DNA of 64,000 bases from Cyclina sinensis (Eukaryota > Mollusca > Bivalvia > Venerida > Veneridae). Every line of letters starts with the position of its first letter. Positions within the stretch are counted from its first letter, which is position 1. The stretch spans positions 15,788,111 through 15,852,110 of the forward strand of contig JAAONU010000016.1 of NCBI GenBank assembly GCA_012932295.1, written 5' to 3'. Below, in pieces: positions 1 through 12,300 of this stretch. Below the pieces are notes generated by a model. That model was not told the DNA's origin, ran no database searches, and worked only from the letters and a program-made list of their open reading frames with translations. The translations under genes were made by a program, and so were the position numbers.

Positions 1-355
1 ATACCATCGTGACTGGTAATTTATATCACGACAAGGACGTTGAGTGATCGCTGCAAAACTGTTTTAGCAGCATTTGCAATATGCAAGAAATACAAAAAAC
101 AATAATTTTGACTTAACATTTCGATATACTCTCAAATGCGTAATTTGAATTGTATAATTACACTGAACTTGCATTCACTTGCAACTTCTTTCTGTGTCTG
201 AATTAAACATGCTTGGATTTTATTCTCACTTTCTTTAATGTCCTCAAACATAAACTATTGTCGACTGAAAATGAAAGAAAATAGTTTTTAATTTTATTTC
301 GGTCCTTTTACACAGAATATTTGGGTATGAAATTTGATATTGATACGTTTTTTAC

Positions 356-642
356 CTTTTCAGGCGTGTCCAGTGTAATGCTGTGGAACAGACACCTAGC
401 TAACTCGTCCTCGGTAACCTCCGGGTCGTGCATGACGGATCTCAGAATCAACAGCTGTGAGTCCGCACTACCCTCTTCTGATACCAGATCTATGAAGAGG
501 TTGCGTTCATCTACGCATGAAGTGTCGTTTGGTGCACACTGTCGTGTCAAAGCCTTCGTGCCAAGATGGAGAAAATCGTCTTTGTTAAGGGAATAAAGTA
601 GGGTCCGGAGATTGTGAACGCATTCCGTTCGGTTGGTATTGT
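356..642 (-). CDS. Gene A exon 12: helical domain
   Basis: About residues 297-392. Successive helices (TECVHNLRTLLYSL, SCVDERNLFIDLVSEEGSAD, ELARCLFHSITLDTPEK) form the helical repeat of the vitellogenin N-domain. Cysteines in QCAPNDTSC are conserved in gene B. It is 287 bp, phase 1 to phase 0. The next exon would lie left of position 1; I see no exon in 1-355. Confidence 0.88.
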
Positions 643-3600
643 CTAGAGAACAATAAAATATGTATGTAAATTTTACAATTTCACAGCATAAATAGGAGGC
701 AGAGATGAATTCTAGATCAATGGATTGCAGAAAATCATGATTTAGAACAAATAAGCCAGTAATGTATTCGGTGTATTATGGAAATGAAATAAGGCAAGCA
801 TATACGAAGCAATCTTTATTACAACGAAACTATAAAAGGATATGCATAAATCTTTTCTTATTTCTCAAGACATAACTTGCAAACACATAAAAAATTATAT
901 CATTATTTTTATCGTATCCTTAAGTCTCTTTAAGAATAATGAAATACTTAAAGAAAGACGAAATTATAGAGAACTACCATGAATGCGAACAGGAGTCATA
1001 TAAAAACGCAAACATGTTCAGACACTTACATTTGTCTGTATATGAATGGATACAAGACAGGTTACTGAGTATGTGATGTTCAACGTCTTGCAGCTTAAGT
1101 TTCTCTTCTTCTTTCTGGAAAGGTAAAATCACGGCACTATACATTTTTGATATTAAACATGACTTGCTAACATGAATTCTTGGTTGATTATACGTTCTCA
1201 TACGTTGACACTATCACCTTTTCAGTACAAAGACAGCAGAGACAGTAGATAAAAAAGAGATTGTCTTCATAATTTAGTATAAGAATACGACTATCAGATG
1301 TGACACCATCCCTTCGTTTTAACTTGGATAAACCCCGGAACTTATTTAAATGGGCAGATTAATCAGCAACTTGATTGTAAATTTCATAAGGTGTTACTAT
1401 TACGAAGCAGAAAACAAAATGCGTATTTAAGTTAAAAAGTGCAGGGATGGGTACCATTATTTTTAAAAGTAATTAATTAATTACAATTAAAATGGAAACT
1501 TCCCAATTACATTACAATTACAATTACATGAATTTTCACATTGTAATTAATTAATTACAATTAAATTTGAAAAAATAATTAATTACAATTAATTATTTTC
1601 TAGTTAAACTGCTTTAATATGAAAATAACATAGTTACAAAACACCAGATACAGAAAACATTATTTTCACTTTGAAAACATTAAATCAAACTCATCAGTCT
1701 GTTTTCTGAATAACACAAAGCATTATAAAAATTGCAAGATGAGTGAATACTTTTGTGAGCCCTTGATTGATACTTTTTACTTCAGGCAAGTTTTAATCTT
1801 AACAATAGTCACCAACAAACACTTGCCAGTATATACCTTAGGCTATATCAATCATGACAATACCCATGAAAAGCTACCTGTATTAAAATCATTGACAGGT
1901 GATTATCAATTATCACTTCTTGGAAGATTATCTATATCAGACAATACAGGTGAAAAAGTATGCATTTTACATAAATCAGATCAATGGTTAATATGCACAG
2001 AATTCAGATTAATTGAATTTAATTGAATTTAATTGACAATTAAATGAAGAATTTCACAAAGTAATTAATTAATTACAATTAAAGTAATTGAGTTTTGGCT
2101 CAATTAACAATTATCTTTAATTATATGATTTTTCATACTTAATTGTAATTAATTAAATTATAATTGTAATTGTACCCATCCCTGAAAAAGTGTACAACAA
2201 TTATTTGCAAGGCTGAACGATTCATAAGTGAAGTTCGTAAGTTAAAGTATCTTTTGCTGAGAATTAGAAAAGAATAAGATTTTTTTGATACTGTTGATGA
2301 CTACACAACTAGCACCGCGCATACTTTCTTTCATAGTCGTTCGATGCAAAAATTAAAAAAAATACAGAAGAAAAAAAACTTTGTTTGGTTCCATTTGCTT
2401 TTTTACCACTCAGTTATTATAAGTCATATATGAAAAGACATGTATAAAAGCAAAGCAAAAAAAAAAAAAGAAAAACAACAACAACAACAACAAAAAACAC
2501 GTTTTCTAGGTTGGAACGAAAACAAAGCTTAAAATTTCATTTTATTGGTGAAAGTGACATCATAAAAAAATCTTTGAAATATGTCTTCTAGGATTTAACA
2601 TACTAAGAATGAAAACTGGATAGAGCAACACAGTACCAGTACTTTACTGGTAAGTGCTGTCTTGTTTTCTAGAAATTTTAACATCAAATTAAGAACGGGG
2701 GAATCAAGAATATTCACATTGCAATATAAAGAATTGAAAATCGATCAATCAATTCTAAACAGGACAGTATTAAATAGTTATTATAACTCTATTAACACAT
2801 TTATCTGACCTGTTTCACAGTTATGGTGTCATTATTCAAGTCATGCAAAGCCTTGGAAACAGCCTCATAGTGTTTTCTGAAAAGAACAATTAAGACGCTC
2901 TGTTCTGTACTGCACTCAACTTCTTAAGATCGTAAAAATCGGAGAAAAGAACCAATTTGTATTAAGATCAGTCCTTTTAAAAAGCTGAATGAGATAACTA
3001 CCGAAGCACTACATTTGAATGACATATTATTGAAAAATGCTTACTTTAAAGAGTTACAAGTTGTCAAAAAATGTATCTGACCATGGACCAAAACTATCTC
3101 AAAAGTTGACCATGAAAAAAAATACAATTAAGGACATATTCGTAAACTGTATTGACTTCTATTTCATGATTGATACACTTTTAGAAAAGCAGTGGAGCGT
3201 GTACTTGATAAAATCAAAATTAAATATCATTTTTAATTTACCGTTTAGACGTCATTTTCACAATTGTCCTTGCTACTGTGCTGATTTTTGGAAACTCTGT
3301 AATATCAATAATTTTCCAGTCATATTAATTATTATTATCTAGATAAAAATGTAACAAATACATATATTTACAAAACATAATAAATATCCAGTTAAAAAAA
3401 ATCGTACTTCAGTTGTGAAAATTGATAAGTAACCGGTTATGAAATACCATAAATATCTTGTTATTCAAGGTCAATAATATGCGGTTATATAAGTTTATTG
3501 ATATTCAGTTATAAAAATTCACAAATATTTATTAAAGAAATTCAGATCTAAGAAATATAACATAGTACATCATTACCAATTAATAATTCGAAGTTTTAAA

Positions 3601-6600
3601 GTTTACAAGTGGCAGTTTATGTGAAAGAATTTAGACCATGATTGAAAAAGTAACGAAATGTTTACCGCCTGAAGATGTTCCTTCAACATCGTGGACATCA
3701 TGATATTTCTTTCTGCAAAGACAAAAAATAAACAAAATAAAAAAAGCAATTCGCGTTAAGAAAGTACGTGCAATCACTATACTAGTAATACGTTAAGAAG
3801 CATGTATTTTGTATTCAGTTAATTGATAATTGATAAATAATGGAAAAAATGGATTTGCTTTTAAGCACAGCGAGGTTTTTATACGTTTTTGTTGCAAGTG
3901 TTAAATAGACAAAAACTACACAACAACAATAAAGAAAATGATTTAAGTTATAATTTGGCAAGATACATGTCAAACTAAAATAAATTGTAAGAATTAATAA
4001 CTGCCGACTCAGATGTTGGCGTCAGGTTAACCTAATTCAGCAAATGCAAATAATCTTATAATATTGTTGAATATTTTTTTCAATATGCATTGTAATTAAG
4101 TGATCGTAGACGATTCAGACATGTTTCAGACAAGATAGGTAGAATAAAGTACTCTTATGTTTCTCCTCCCACCCCTAAACAGTAGGATTCAGAAAGGGAC
4201 AAATTAAAAATATAAAAAAAGTATAAAATAGGAAAGAAAGAACTGTGTTACGTATTATGAAGTGAGCTACGAGTGATTACGGTAAACTGTTGACTATAAA
4301 TAAAGATCTTTTAAAAAAGACATTAAATCCCAAATTAAAAATTAACCGATGAAATTTTATACCCGCTGTACTTAAACGGCACTCGAATTCAATGAGTTTT
4401 TACAAAATTTATGATACTGACTTTATTCGTTAAAAACAAAAAAATATGCCAGCCAATATGTAATTTATCTATCTATTTATTACGTGACAGCCTCGAAACT
4501 TTATACACAATAATAGATGACTATGAACCGACAATAAAGAAAGGTCCTTGTGCCCTATTGTAATATTATTTGGTTTTCAGTTTCAAAAACGCCTTTACTA
4601 ATATATCTTTTTCAAAAGAATTATAAAAATATCTTTGTTACTTCACTTGAAGCCTTGATGGGGGAGCATTAACCATTCGATAACATGGTTTTAGATTGCG
4701 AAGACAGAAAACGAACAATGTTTCAACTCTCATATTCAAAATAACAACTGAAAATGATATGTTAATCTTTTGTTCAGAATATTTGATGAATCTGAAAGTT
4801 AAGTAAGATGAATAAAATTGTCTTTGTTATAGTAGTATTGCAAGTTATTGATAAATGCATAAAAGACCGGATAATGAATCAAATGACTTAGAAAAATGAA
4901 ATCTCACCCTATCTCCAAAGTCGATGAATGCCTTAGTGTTACATTATCCAGCGCATCGACCTCCACTGGTGTACCTCTCAAGTCAATACTTACAATCTGC
5001 AAAAAAAAAGTATTTAGCGAAAAACAAGTTATGTGCAAAAAAAGAAACGTATAAGTTCAAAATTTTGTAAAAAAATCATTTATTGTATAAAACGTTACGC
5101 GAACAAAAGTAATACAAAAATAGATTGGAAAGTTTGATTCATTCAATATACACTTTGCAGTCTGTTGCTTTGAGGTAAACCTTTTGTGAAGGATATATCT
5201 GGGACCCTGTTATTGATAATTAAAGTTATTTTAGGATTAAATCCGTTTTTGTAATTTATTATTAATTGTCCTTTGTATCTCTATATCTATCATCCATGGT
5301 TACAGAGAAAGTAAAACCAATTTTGTTTTCTTCGTTGTACGACAAAGTGGATCAACATAAACATAGAATACACAGGTGCCAATATAAGACGGATCTAGCT
5401 AGTCGTCTGACAAGATTAAGCTGATAAAAGTCTTACACAACATAAGATTGAGAACACAAAAGCGACCTCAAACCTTTGTTTTGCTTACTCCATTCTGAAC
5501 GTGCCATCAATGTCAGTAACTGGGAGATTTGATACTTTTTTAATAAAACGATTTCTTAAGTGTAAATTCTCTAAATTAATGTATCACAACGGTGACGGAA
5601 TTGCTTAATTTTGATAAAATATTCACCTTATTGTGAAGCCTGTGAACATCTTCTAAACTATAGTGACTTCGGGATAGTGTGATTCCATCAATATGTCGAT
5701 GGCCTTGAGTCACATGTTCCAGATCACCTGAATACATAAACTATTTTATTACACCGGATTTCGTAATTGAAAAAAAATCCTTAAAGGTAGTAGGGTATAA
5801 GGCAGTGCCACTTAAATGAAGAGTAATTAGTTTCATTAAATTGTGTTGATGCTAGACCTTTTCACTGAAGGTCTTGAGTTCGATGCCCATTCGAGTAATC
5901 TTTTTCGTTAGAATTTTGCTTCTTTTTTGATATAGTTTTTAAATTTTACCTTATTTTTTTCCGTTTTTAATATTTAACGAATATTTAAACGCCTTAATCA
6001 TGGTAAAAACATTGTATCAGTAGTTGTGCATCAGCATTGTTTCTCCCAAAACTACTCGGTAAAATATGCCAATAGCCTTTTACGTGTTATATGTTTTTAG
6101 GCTTTTACATGAACACTGTCGAGCTGATAGGTGCATTGAAGTTAATTCAACAAGACTTGTACTTGTTTGTTCTTATGAGAACCTGTTGGGGAAAGTGTGT
6201 GTGGTTTGTGCTCCAGAGAATCTGGTTTAAATCCCAGTTTCAAGGCTGTAATCACATAGGTTCTCATTTTCTTTTATTGTTTGTGGTGTCTTTTATTAAT
6301 TGAACAATTTATAAATTTATTCTCTCTTTTCCTCTCTTTGATTGTGTTGGAGGTTGTGTTTCCTGATCGTTCACATTAAAAAAGAAAATTTTGTAATGCT
6401 TCAATATGGCTTGAAAACGGAGTTTTGAATCGTAAATCACGAAAAATTAGAATATCTATTTGTATAAAGGCATCATGAAAGGATATGAGGGTCAGTAACT
6501 TTAATTGATCACAGCATGAATTTTTTGTGTTTTATTGTCAGACGTCATTAGATTTTTACAACTGTGCTTGATAACAAACTTCATTACTGTTGTTCTTAGG

Positions 6601-9174
6601 TCTGATTTTGAAATATTTCCTTCTTTGCTTGGCAGACTTATTTAGTTGGCCGAGACTTAAGTTAATACTGTTATATTTTTAAAATCTCTCGGTAAAATTG
6701 TTTCATTTAGCCTAAATAAGATAATCTGTGTCTTAAAACAGATCTGATAACAGAGTGTTGAAAAAGTCCATTTCACTCTCCCTTAAAAATCTTAATTTTA
6801 AATGTTAGTGTTGAAATTTGGTTTCTAAAAAAAATCTCATACAATGTAATTTTTGTTTGATAACAGATGCTATTGCTCTATAAAAGATTTGATTACCGTT
6901 GTGGTCTTCATCCCTTGAAGAGAATTTCCAGTTATCTTTGTCTTCAATCTGAATCAAAAGATAATAGTAATAGAAAGGTGCAAGTTGCAAGCCTGTTTGC
7001 AATATATATTTTCAAATAGATTTTCATAAGAATAAAATCATTTTGTCTTCATTCTACATTTAGATATTTTTTTTTAATAAGGTACAACAGTCAAAACACT
7101 GTTAAGATTTACCTTAACGTTTATGGACAAGGTGCTAGCGAGAACCTTCTTCAGGGTAAGCATCTCATGCATTTCCTCTGGATGGTAATGTATCAAACTC
7201 ACCAGTCCGTCATTACCAGTGGTGAAGTAAAAGCTGCAGGAACAAAACAAATACAGAAGCGACTTGTACGCTTGACTGTTTTATCATGCGGCATAATTTG
7301 CGTGTTATACAAATATATAAATGAATAAATTGGAATATTAATAAAATTGCTGTTTGTTCTCATCATATATTATCGTAATTATTACCGTCGAAGATGATGA
7401 AAGAAAATTACTCAATTTCTTCTTTTTAATCGCTCTTTAGAATAAAAGCAAATATTTGTCAAGGATAATTTTTAGTTATGTGCAATATTTTAAACAAAGA
7501 AAATTAAGTTGCTTAAGAACGGCATGAAACTATGAACCTGTAAAAGCTATTCTAGTTGAAAGGGTTTGTCAAAATGACCGACTTCATAACACTGCTGTAA
7601 CGGTTCTAAATCAATTCAGCAGTTAAACGTATGGCGTGTTATAATCATAACATATTTTGACGTATTTTGAAACATGTTCTGTTTGGAAAATCTATTTCAT
7701 ACATTTATTTCAGCAACAATTTGTTTAATTATTGTCGAAAAATAGAATGCTTACTTGTGGTGAAGAGACATGTTTCCGGGATTTTCGACCACTGAAATAA
7801 AATCGTTCTTAAATATCATGTCTATATTGGACAGGGTAAGGATCAGATAAAACCAAAAGCCATTACGTCAATAACTTAAAGAAAAACAAAAACAAACCAA
7901 CAGACTTGGAGTTCAAACATTTTTTTTTGTATTATGAAGAAATAAGGTAGAGACATTTCCCACAGACGCAAATATAAGTCTGATGTGAATTTTACAGACA
8001 TAAATAGTTTTAAGCCTGTGTTGTGTTCACTTTACACAGAAGAAAGTTTTTTCATCTTAACATTTATCTAACGTCGTAATGCCGGTCTATCAATTTCTTT
8101 TTAGCTATGTATTACCGTATCCCTTTTCTGAGGTCTCCACGTAGCTGTCTACTATGAGCTGATGGAGAGATTGTCCTTCATTTTCTCCTACAGAGCGAAT
8201 TCGAAACTGAAAAACATAATACCAAAGTAATTAACAGTTATATAAATTTGACTTCCATAAAGCAGGCATTCATTACGGAATTAAACTACATATTTCTTTT
8301 TAAAAAATGTCTACTAAATTTGAATAGGCTTGTAGTATACTGATGTATTTTAATACTTAAAGGATTCTTTACAATTTAAATATAAAATGAGGAGATTCTA
8401 ATTTGGCTTAAGCAGGGCTGGAATATGAACTAGTCGGAGTTCCAAACCAAAGTCCGTTTGAACTTAACCGAATGAAAATAAAGTTTCTAATTTGGAAAAG
8501 GTTAACTCTGGACCTCTCTTTATTCCAATCGGGCATAAGACATCTGTATTAAGACAAAAGAATAATAAAAGAATATACTGACAAATCATCAATTTACCCG
8601 GCGAGCTCTTTGAGGATATGTTTTTAGACAACAACATCATGAAGAAAGAAACTATTTATATTGATATATCTATAGAGATAAGTATCATAAAGGTTTTAAT
8701 ATCTGACAGATTATAGCTCGACTCCATCTATTGTGATGGATATTGCCATACAGTCTTGAGTAAAATAAAACACAAATTTCAAATCAACAGAGACCGCGGT
8801 GTTCGCTCGATCAGTGTACTGAAAAGTGTTTGGATTACGAAATTCAAACAAACAAGCCATGTTTCTGGCAAAATTTAACAAATGAAACTTTTGATTTTTG
8901 CGGCGGGGAATTTTGGTAATGAGGCAAATGAAATAATGCTAAACAACGAAAAGCACATCTTTCGTGGTGACACATCCTAAATGGTATACAGTTTTAATTA
9001 AGACAATTAAGTAATAAAAGATAGACATACCTTTATGATTGTTGTTATATTGTGTAGTCCTAGAACGTTTGACATCGAAGAGTAGGTGTAGTGATGGTCA
9101 TAACCGGGCTCGTAATAAAGACCTTGGCCTCTGCACAACACCAACAGGTGTACAAGTAGCATCCAAAGTAACAT
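356..9174 (-). CDS. Gene A: large lipid transfer protein, 5' part (12 coding exons, runs off the left edge)
   Basis: Twelve minus-strand exons join in frame: 9031-9174, 8116-8206, 7755-7791, 7113-7233, 6897-6948, 5627-5727, 4908-4996, 3666-3712, 3242-3296, 2810-2876, 1030-1114 and 356-642. They total 1176 bp, exactly 392 codons, and every junction keeps phase with GT-AG borders. The protein starts with a signal peptide and then the PGYDHHYTYSS strand typical of vitellogenin/MTP/apolipophorin N-termini. The beta-barrel follows (FRIRSVGENEGQ, then an acidic segment near EDHNG), and the helical domain begins in exons 9-12. Proteins of this family carry lipid in secreted particles or load it onto them. 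The gene is the downstream-lying paralogue of gene B. Introns longer than 300 bp hold AT-rich sequence with no gene that I can see, apart from the repeats listed separately. Family assignment is firm at fold level; which member (vitellogenin, apolipophorin, MTP) is not decided. Confidence 0.85.
1030..1114 (-). CDS. Gene A exon 11
   Basis: Encodes KEEEKLKLQDVEHHILSNLS and on to SYTDK, a helix pair at the start of the helical domain. It is 85 bp, phase 0 to phase 1, with donor GTAAGT. The intron before it, 1115-2809, carries the hAT-type insertion. Confidence 0.85.
1434..2192. mobile_element. Non-autonomous hAT-type MITE with 8-bp target duplication
   Basis: The element is 1442-2184 (743 bp). 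It begins CAGGGATGGGTAC and ends with the exact reverse complement GTACCCATCCCTG. It is flanked on both sides by the same 8 bases, aaaaagtg (1434-1441 and 2185-2192). The 8-bp duplication and the CAGGGATG-type end are hallmarks of hAT transposons. The inside is AT-rich with many AATTAATTA subterminal motifs and no transposase, so it is non-autonomous. It sits in intron 10 of gene A and is absent from the matching intron of gene B. Confidence 0.88.
2469..2496. repeat. (AAC)n microsatellite after a poly-A tract
   Basis: About six AAC units follow an A-rich run in intron 10 of gene A. The A-rich lead-in may be the tail of a decayed retroelement. Confidence 0.7.
2810..2876 (-). CDS. Gene A exon 10
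   Basis: Encodes KHYEAVSKALHDLNNDTITV, helical, about residues 247-268. It is 67 bp, phase 2 to phase 0. The copy at 61753-61819 is closely similar. Confidence 0.82.
3242..3296 (-). CDS. Gene A exon 9
   Basis: Encodes FPKISTVARTIVKMTSK, a basic amphipathic helix. I found this 55-bp exon because exons 8 and 10 would not join without a segment of length 1 modulo 3. It has TTACAG and GTAAAT borders and is strongly conserved at 62178-62232. Confidence 0.82.
3666..3712 (-). CDS. Gene A exon 8
   Basis: Encodes KKYHDVHDVEGTSSG, a polar linker. The reading frame was fixed by comparison with gene B (62416-62462): this frame is open in both copies, whereas the alternative hits a stop in gene B. It is 47 bp, phase 2 to phase 1. 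Confidence 0.78.
4908..4996 (-). CDS. Gene A exon 7
   Basis: Encodes IVSIDLRGTPVEVDALDNVT, a beta-strand pair near the end of the N-terminal barrel. It is 89 bp, phase 0 to phase 2. Its counterpart in gene B (63777-63865) has the same length and phase and only scattered substitutions, which argues that both copies are coding. Confidence 0.85.
5627..5727 (-). CDS. Gene A exon 6
   Basis: Encodes GDLEHVTQGHRHIDGITLSR and on to DVHRLHNK, about residues 149-182. It is 101 bp; phase 1 in and phase 0 out agree with exons 5 and 7. Confidence 0.78.
5800..5915 (+). repeat. Possible tRNA-related SINE fragment
   Basis: GAGTTCGATGCCC near 5877 resembles a pol III B box, with GATGCTAGACC ahead of it. No convincing A box. 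It lies in the intron between exons 6 and 5 of gene A. Confidence 0.3.
6897..6948 (-). CDS. Gene A exon 5
   Basis: Encodes IEDKDNWKFSSRDEDHN, the acidic W-x(n)-E-D-H-x-G stretch that in vitellogenins and MTP precedes the next barrel strands. It is 52 bp with a TTCAG acceptor and GTAATC donor, phase 0 to phase 1. Confidence 0.72.
7113..7233 (-). CDS. Gene A exon 4
   Basis: About residues 91-131. NFYFTTGNDGLVSLIHYHPE is followed by an amphipathic helix (MLTLKKVLASTLSINVK). This matches the lipid-transfer pattern in which a barrel strand leads into the helix that precedes the acidic loop. The exon is 121 bp, phase 2 in and phase 0 out. Confidence 0.82.
7755..7791 (-). CDS. Gene A exon 3 (37 bp)
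   Basis: Short exon encoding VENPGNMSLHH, flanked by clear acceptor (TTTCAG) and donor (GTAAGC) sites. It enters in phase 1 and leaves in phase 2, which matches both neighbours exactly. Confidence 0.75.
8116..8206 (-). CDS. Gene A exon 2
   Basis: About residues 49-78. It contains FRIRSVGENEGQSLHQLIVD, a beta-barrel segment of the vitellogenin N-domain. The exon is 91 bp, phase 0 in and phase 1 out; the intron GTAAT follows on the minus strand. Confidence 0.85.
9031..9174 (-). CDS. Gene A exon 1: signal peptide and start of the lipid-transfer barrel
   Basis: The exon has 48 codons from ATG at 9172-9174 to a GTATGT donor left of 9031. I chose this ATG over the in-frame one at 9265-9267 because it opens directly on a hydrophobic signal sequence (MLLWMLLVHLLVLC). 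The earlier ATG would add 31 polar residues. Mature sequence continues GLYYEPGYDHHYTYSS, the first strand of the vitellogenin N-domain. It ends in phase 0. An N-glycosylation site (HNIT) lies near residue 42. Confidence 0.88.
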
Positions 9175-9269
9175 TGTGACGGATGGTCCCCGAGTCTGAT
9201 TTACATCTCTTAAAATACCCAAGACTTCAGAAATGTGAGCCAGTTTTCGAAGATAACGTTTCCTCATAT

Positions 9270-9310
9270 AACTGAGGACTGATAAGTTTCCAGCTTTTAT
9301 GACTTTTTCA
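9270..9310 (-). promoter_or_regulatory. Possible core promoter of gene A
   Basis: On the minus strand a CATAAAAG box (9294-9301) lies about 120 bp upstream of the chosen ATG. A TTATCAGT GATA-type site and a CAGTCC initiator-like stretch follow at about 9275-9286. This is a motif reading only; AT-rich DNA gives such boxes by chance. Confidence 0.22.
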
Positions 9311-12300
9311 AAATCGTATCAGGTCCGCATTCAAGTTTCTTGTTCGAACTTGTTGAATATATCCGCCTCTCAATGGCTTGTAATTTGAGCATGTGCAATT
9401 AAGGGTGGTAAGAGTTAAAAACAAGATGACAGACAGTTGAAAACAAATCAGACAACGAATGAAATAAAGCTGTGAAAGTTTTTTGCTTTAGTTCAAGTAA
9501 ATGCGTAAAATCAAATAACAGTTTAAACTTTAAAGGTTTACCGACAGATTAACAGTTGCCTGTATGCTGTGAATAGGCTCAACCTTCATAGTGCGAGGAT
9601 GAAACTGTTCATTTGAGCTGCTATATACGTGTGTCTTTCTCTGGTGCACGGACAAGAAAACGGAGAACTATTTGATAATGATGTTCATTACATAGAGCCA
9701 AAGACTGGTGGAAAACTAAATCTTTAATGCAAAGGACAGTTTGCTTCAATTATAGATACTGAATTGCCAGCTGTTAAGGTAAGCAAGTCAGACTGTACAT
9801 ATTATGTATTATATAAATTGAAATAGAGACTTAAATTAGATTGTATTATATTTGAAAATGAAAATGGTAAAGTCGTCGTTAGTTTTTTTTTAAATAAAAC
9901 AATACTGACAAAATATATTTTGTAAAAATGTTATAAAATGCATCGATAAACTTATTTCTTCTCAATTTGTATTAAACCGGTATGCTTATAAAATTCAAGT
10001 AAGCAAAATAATAGAATTTAACAAATGCATTTGAATTAAATGTTTTTTTTCTTCTTTATTTTCATTTTCAACTTTTATTATCCATTGCTATAAAGCACTG
10101 TCTTCGGGTGTAGCTGCATTAAACTCGATTTTGACCTACATTTGTAACGTTTGAAATCGTTAGAAGCAAAATCTTCAGCTGAAAAAGGAAGTTTGACATT
10201 GGTAAAAAAGTGTTGCTGTCACAAAATTCGTAACTGTAATTTTTTTGCGTCTGAAAATAATACAATAATAATAACATTTATACAGCCCTAAATTTCAATT
10301 ATTTCTCTGGTCACACAGCCTTTGAACAAGAGGCCAGGTTTTATGATTTGTCTATAAAATTGTTGGAAAGAGTTTAGTTAAAATCTCGTATGCATTTAAA
10401 TTGCTGAATGATAGAACACGTAACTGTAAAAAATCAAGCATTGATATGCTCTCCACATTCACTTGTCAGAGGTAACTTACTTTACAGAAGTTTGGACATC
10501 ACTGATTGTCCTCAGAACTAATTTTGGGTTGTCAAAGACATAGCTTTCAATTTGAAATATATAATATGTATAAAATCCAAATACTTTATTTATAATGAAA
10601 CCATTCAGACAGTTAAAGGTGCAAAAACGTAACTATGTCATCTGACTCAGAGAGGTTGAGTAGAATTTAAAAGAAATTCAGACTTCCAACCATTTCAGGT
10701 TGAACAATCAACATATATTGATTAATGCTAGGGCTTGACGTTTTACCCTGGATAGAAGTTCTATATGTGGAAGGAAACCTTGGTGTGAATAAATAGAGTA
10801 GAAAATCTTTTATATTCTCCGTTGACTATTAAATGTATTTCATTTGATAAGCAACATAGATATGCTTTAATTTCATGTTAAATGTTTTCCTCCTTACATG
10901 CTTTTATACTGAATATTGTTTAATTCGAAAATATTTGCCTTTCTCCAATATTAAGAAATATTTAGCTTCAATGCATAAACAAATCCTCTATCCACAACTG
11001 TTAAGCGTATTCCAGTTGATGCACAAAAAAAATGTCATTAAATGAAAAAATAAAGTTTTATTTGAATAATTGTGGTATTAATATATAAATAATCCGTAGA
11101 CAAAACTTCTATCCGAAATGACGATCGTCATGTGCGAATCTTGCACTTCCTGACTGATACAATGTACATGTTAGTCACTTCATTTTGGCTTACGTTAAAT
11201 GTTTACACAGAAGTTTACATTTGACTTTGTTACAGTTTATATAAATCCATATAATGATTTACCTTTTCCCTAATGTATGTTTGGAAAATACGTCATTTTT
11301 TAGCAATCCACTTTTCTTGCATTTTGCGGGTAAAATTTCTGACGCCAAGATTGGCGATTAGCTGAACGAATTGTGATTGTTATACAGATTATTTTGAGTT
11401 GACCATAGTACCTACTTTCGGACATATTTAATATTTAGGCATTAATGTCGTCGGTAAGCTCATTAACAAGATAGATACTTTTTTCTTTGAACATATTTTT
11501 TCCAACTGTTACTACCTCAAAACGACGAGGAGATAAAGTTCCAAGTCCTTAAACCTGATTTTTTTTTTGTAATCTCTCTATGAAGTTCATTTTCAAAGTC
11601 CGATCTACATCGCTAAGAGATTATCGAAGTCAGAAGCTTCGTTAAATTCTATAACCGGACTCGTTGGTGGTGAGTTTGTATTCTGATACCAGGTCTTATC
11701 TTTTCTCTATTTTTTTTGATTTTCATAATCACTGATATTGATTCACTGAAATTGATTCGTTATATAATGCAGGTCATTTCTATCTTTGCAGAATGCAAAG
11801 ATAAACACATATGAAGTGTAATTTTGTAAAATGTTTAGATAAGTATAAAATACCCCTAATATCCAATAATTTCCAAGATAATTAATTCTGATTTGGGCAA
11901 CAACATATAGGTCTGTTAAGCTAGCAGCATAATCTGCGAGAGCAAAATGAATGTGAATAAACTGTTAGAATGAAGTCAGATTTTCTAAAATGATTTAACC
12001 TTGCCTCAAAGGGTTATTATCTTACCTGCCTCGTTTCTTTTTAGCATATTAACAAAGCCAAAAATACATACTCTAAGGTCCTTGTTTACCCAAAGCCATA
12101 CTGATTCTAAACCCTTACTGTAATTAAAATTTTGATAATCTTTGACGACCGTCTTAGTCGAGCTTTAACTTGTACAAGGCAGTTAGATTGATTGGCTATT
12201 GCAAATGTGAAAACAACAACAAAATCATATATTTGAAAGAACTTTATTGAACAAGTAGTATACGTTCATCACAAAGCATAGAATCTACACTGAAACAAAA

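Noticed and set aside
1739..2026. 95-codon plus-strand open frame
   Set aside because: Lies wholly within the non-autonomous hAT element, AT-driven composition, no transposase features.
3034..3090. Extra exon between gene A exons 9 and 10 (sequence conserved with 61980-62040)
   Set aside because: Conserved between copies, but lengths differ so that the frame shifts, and the 55-bp exon 9 already satisfies the phase requirement.
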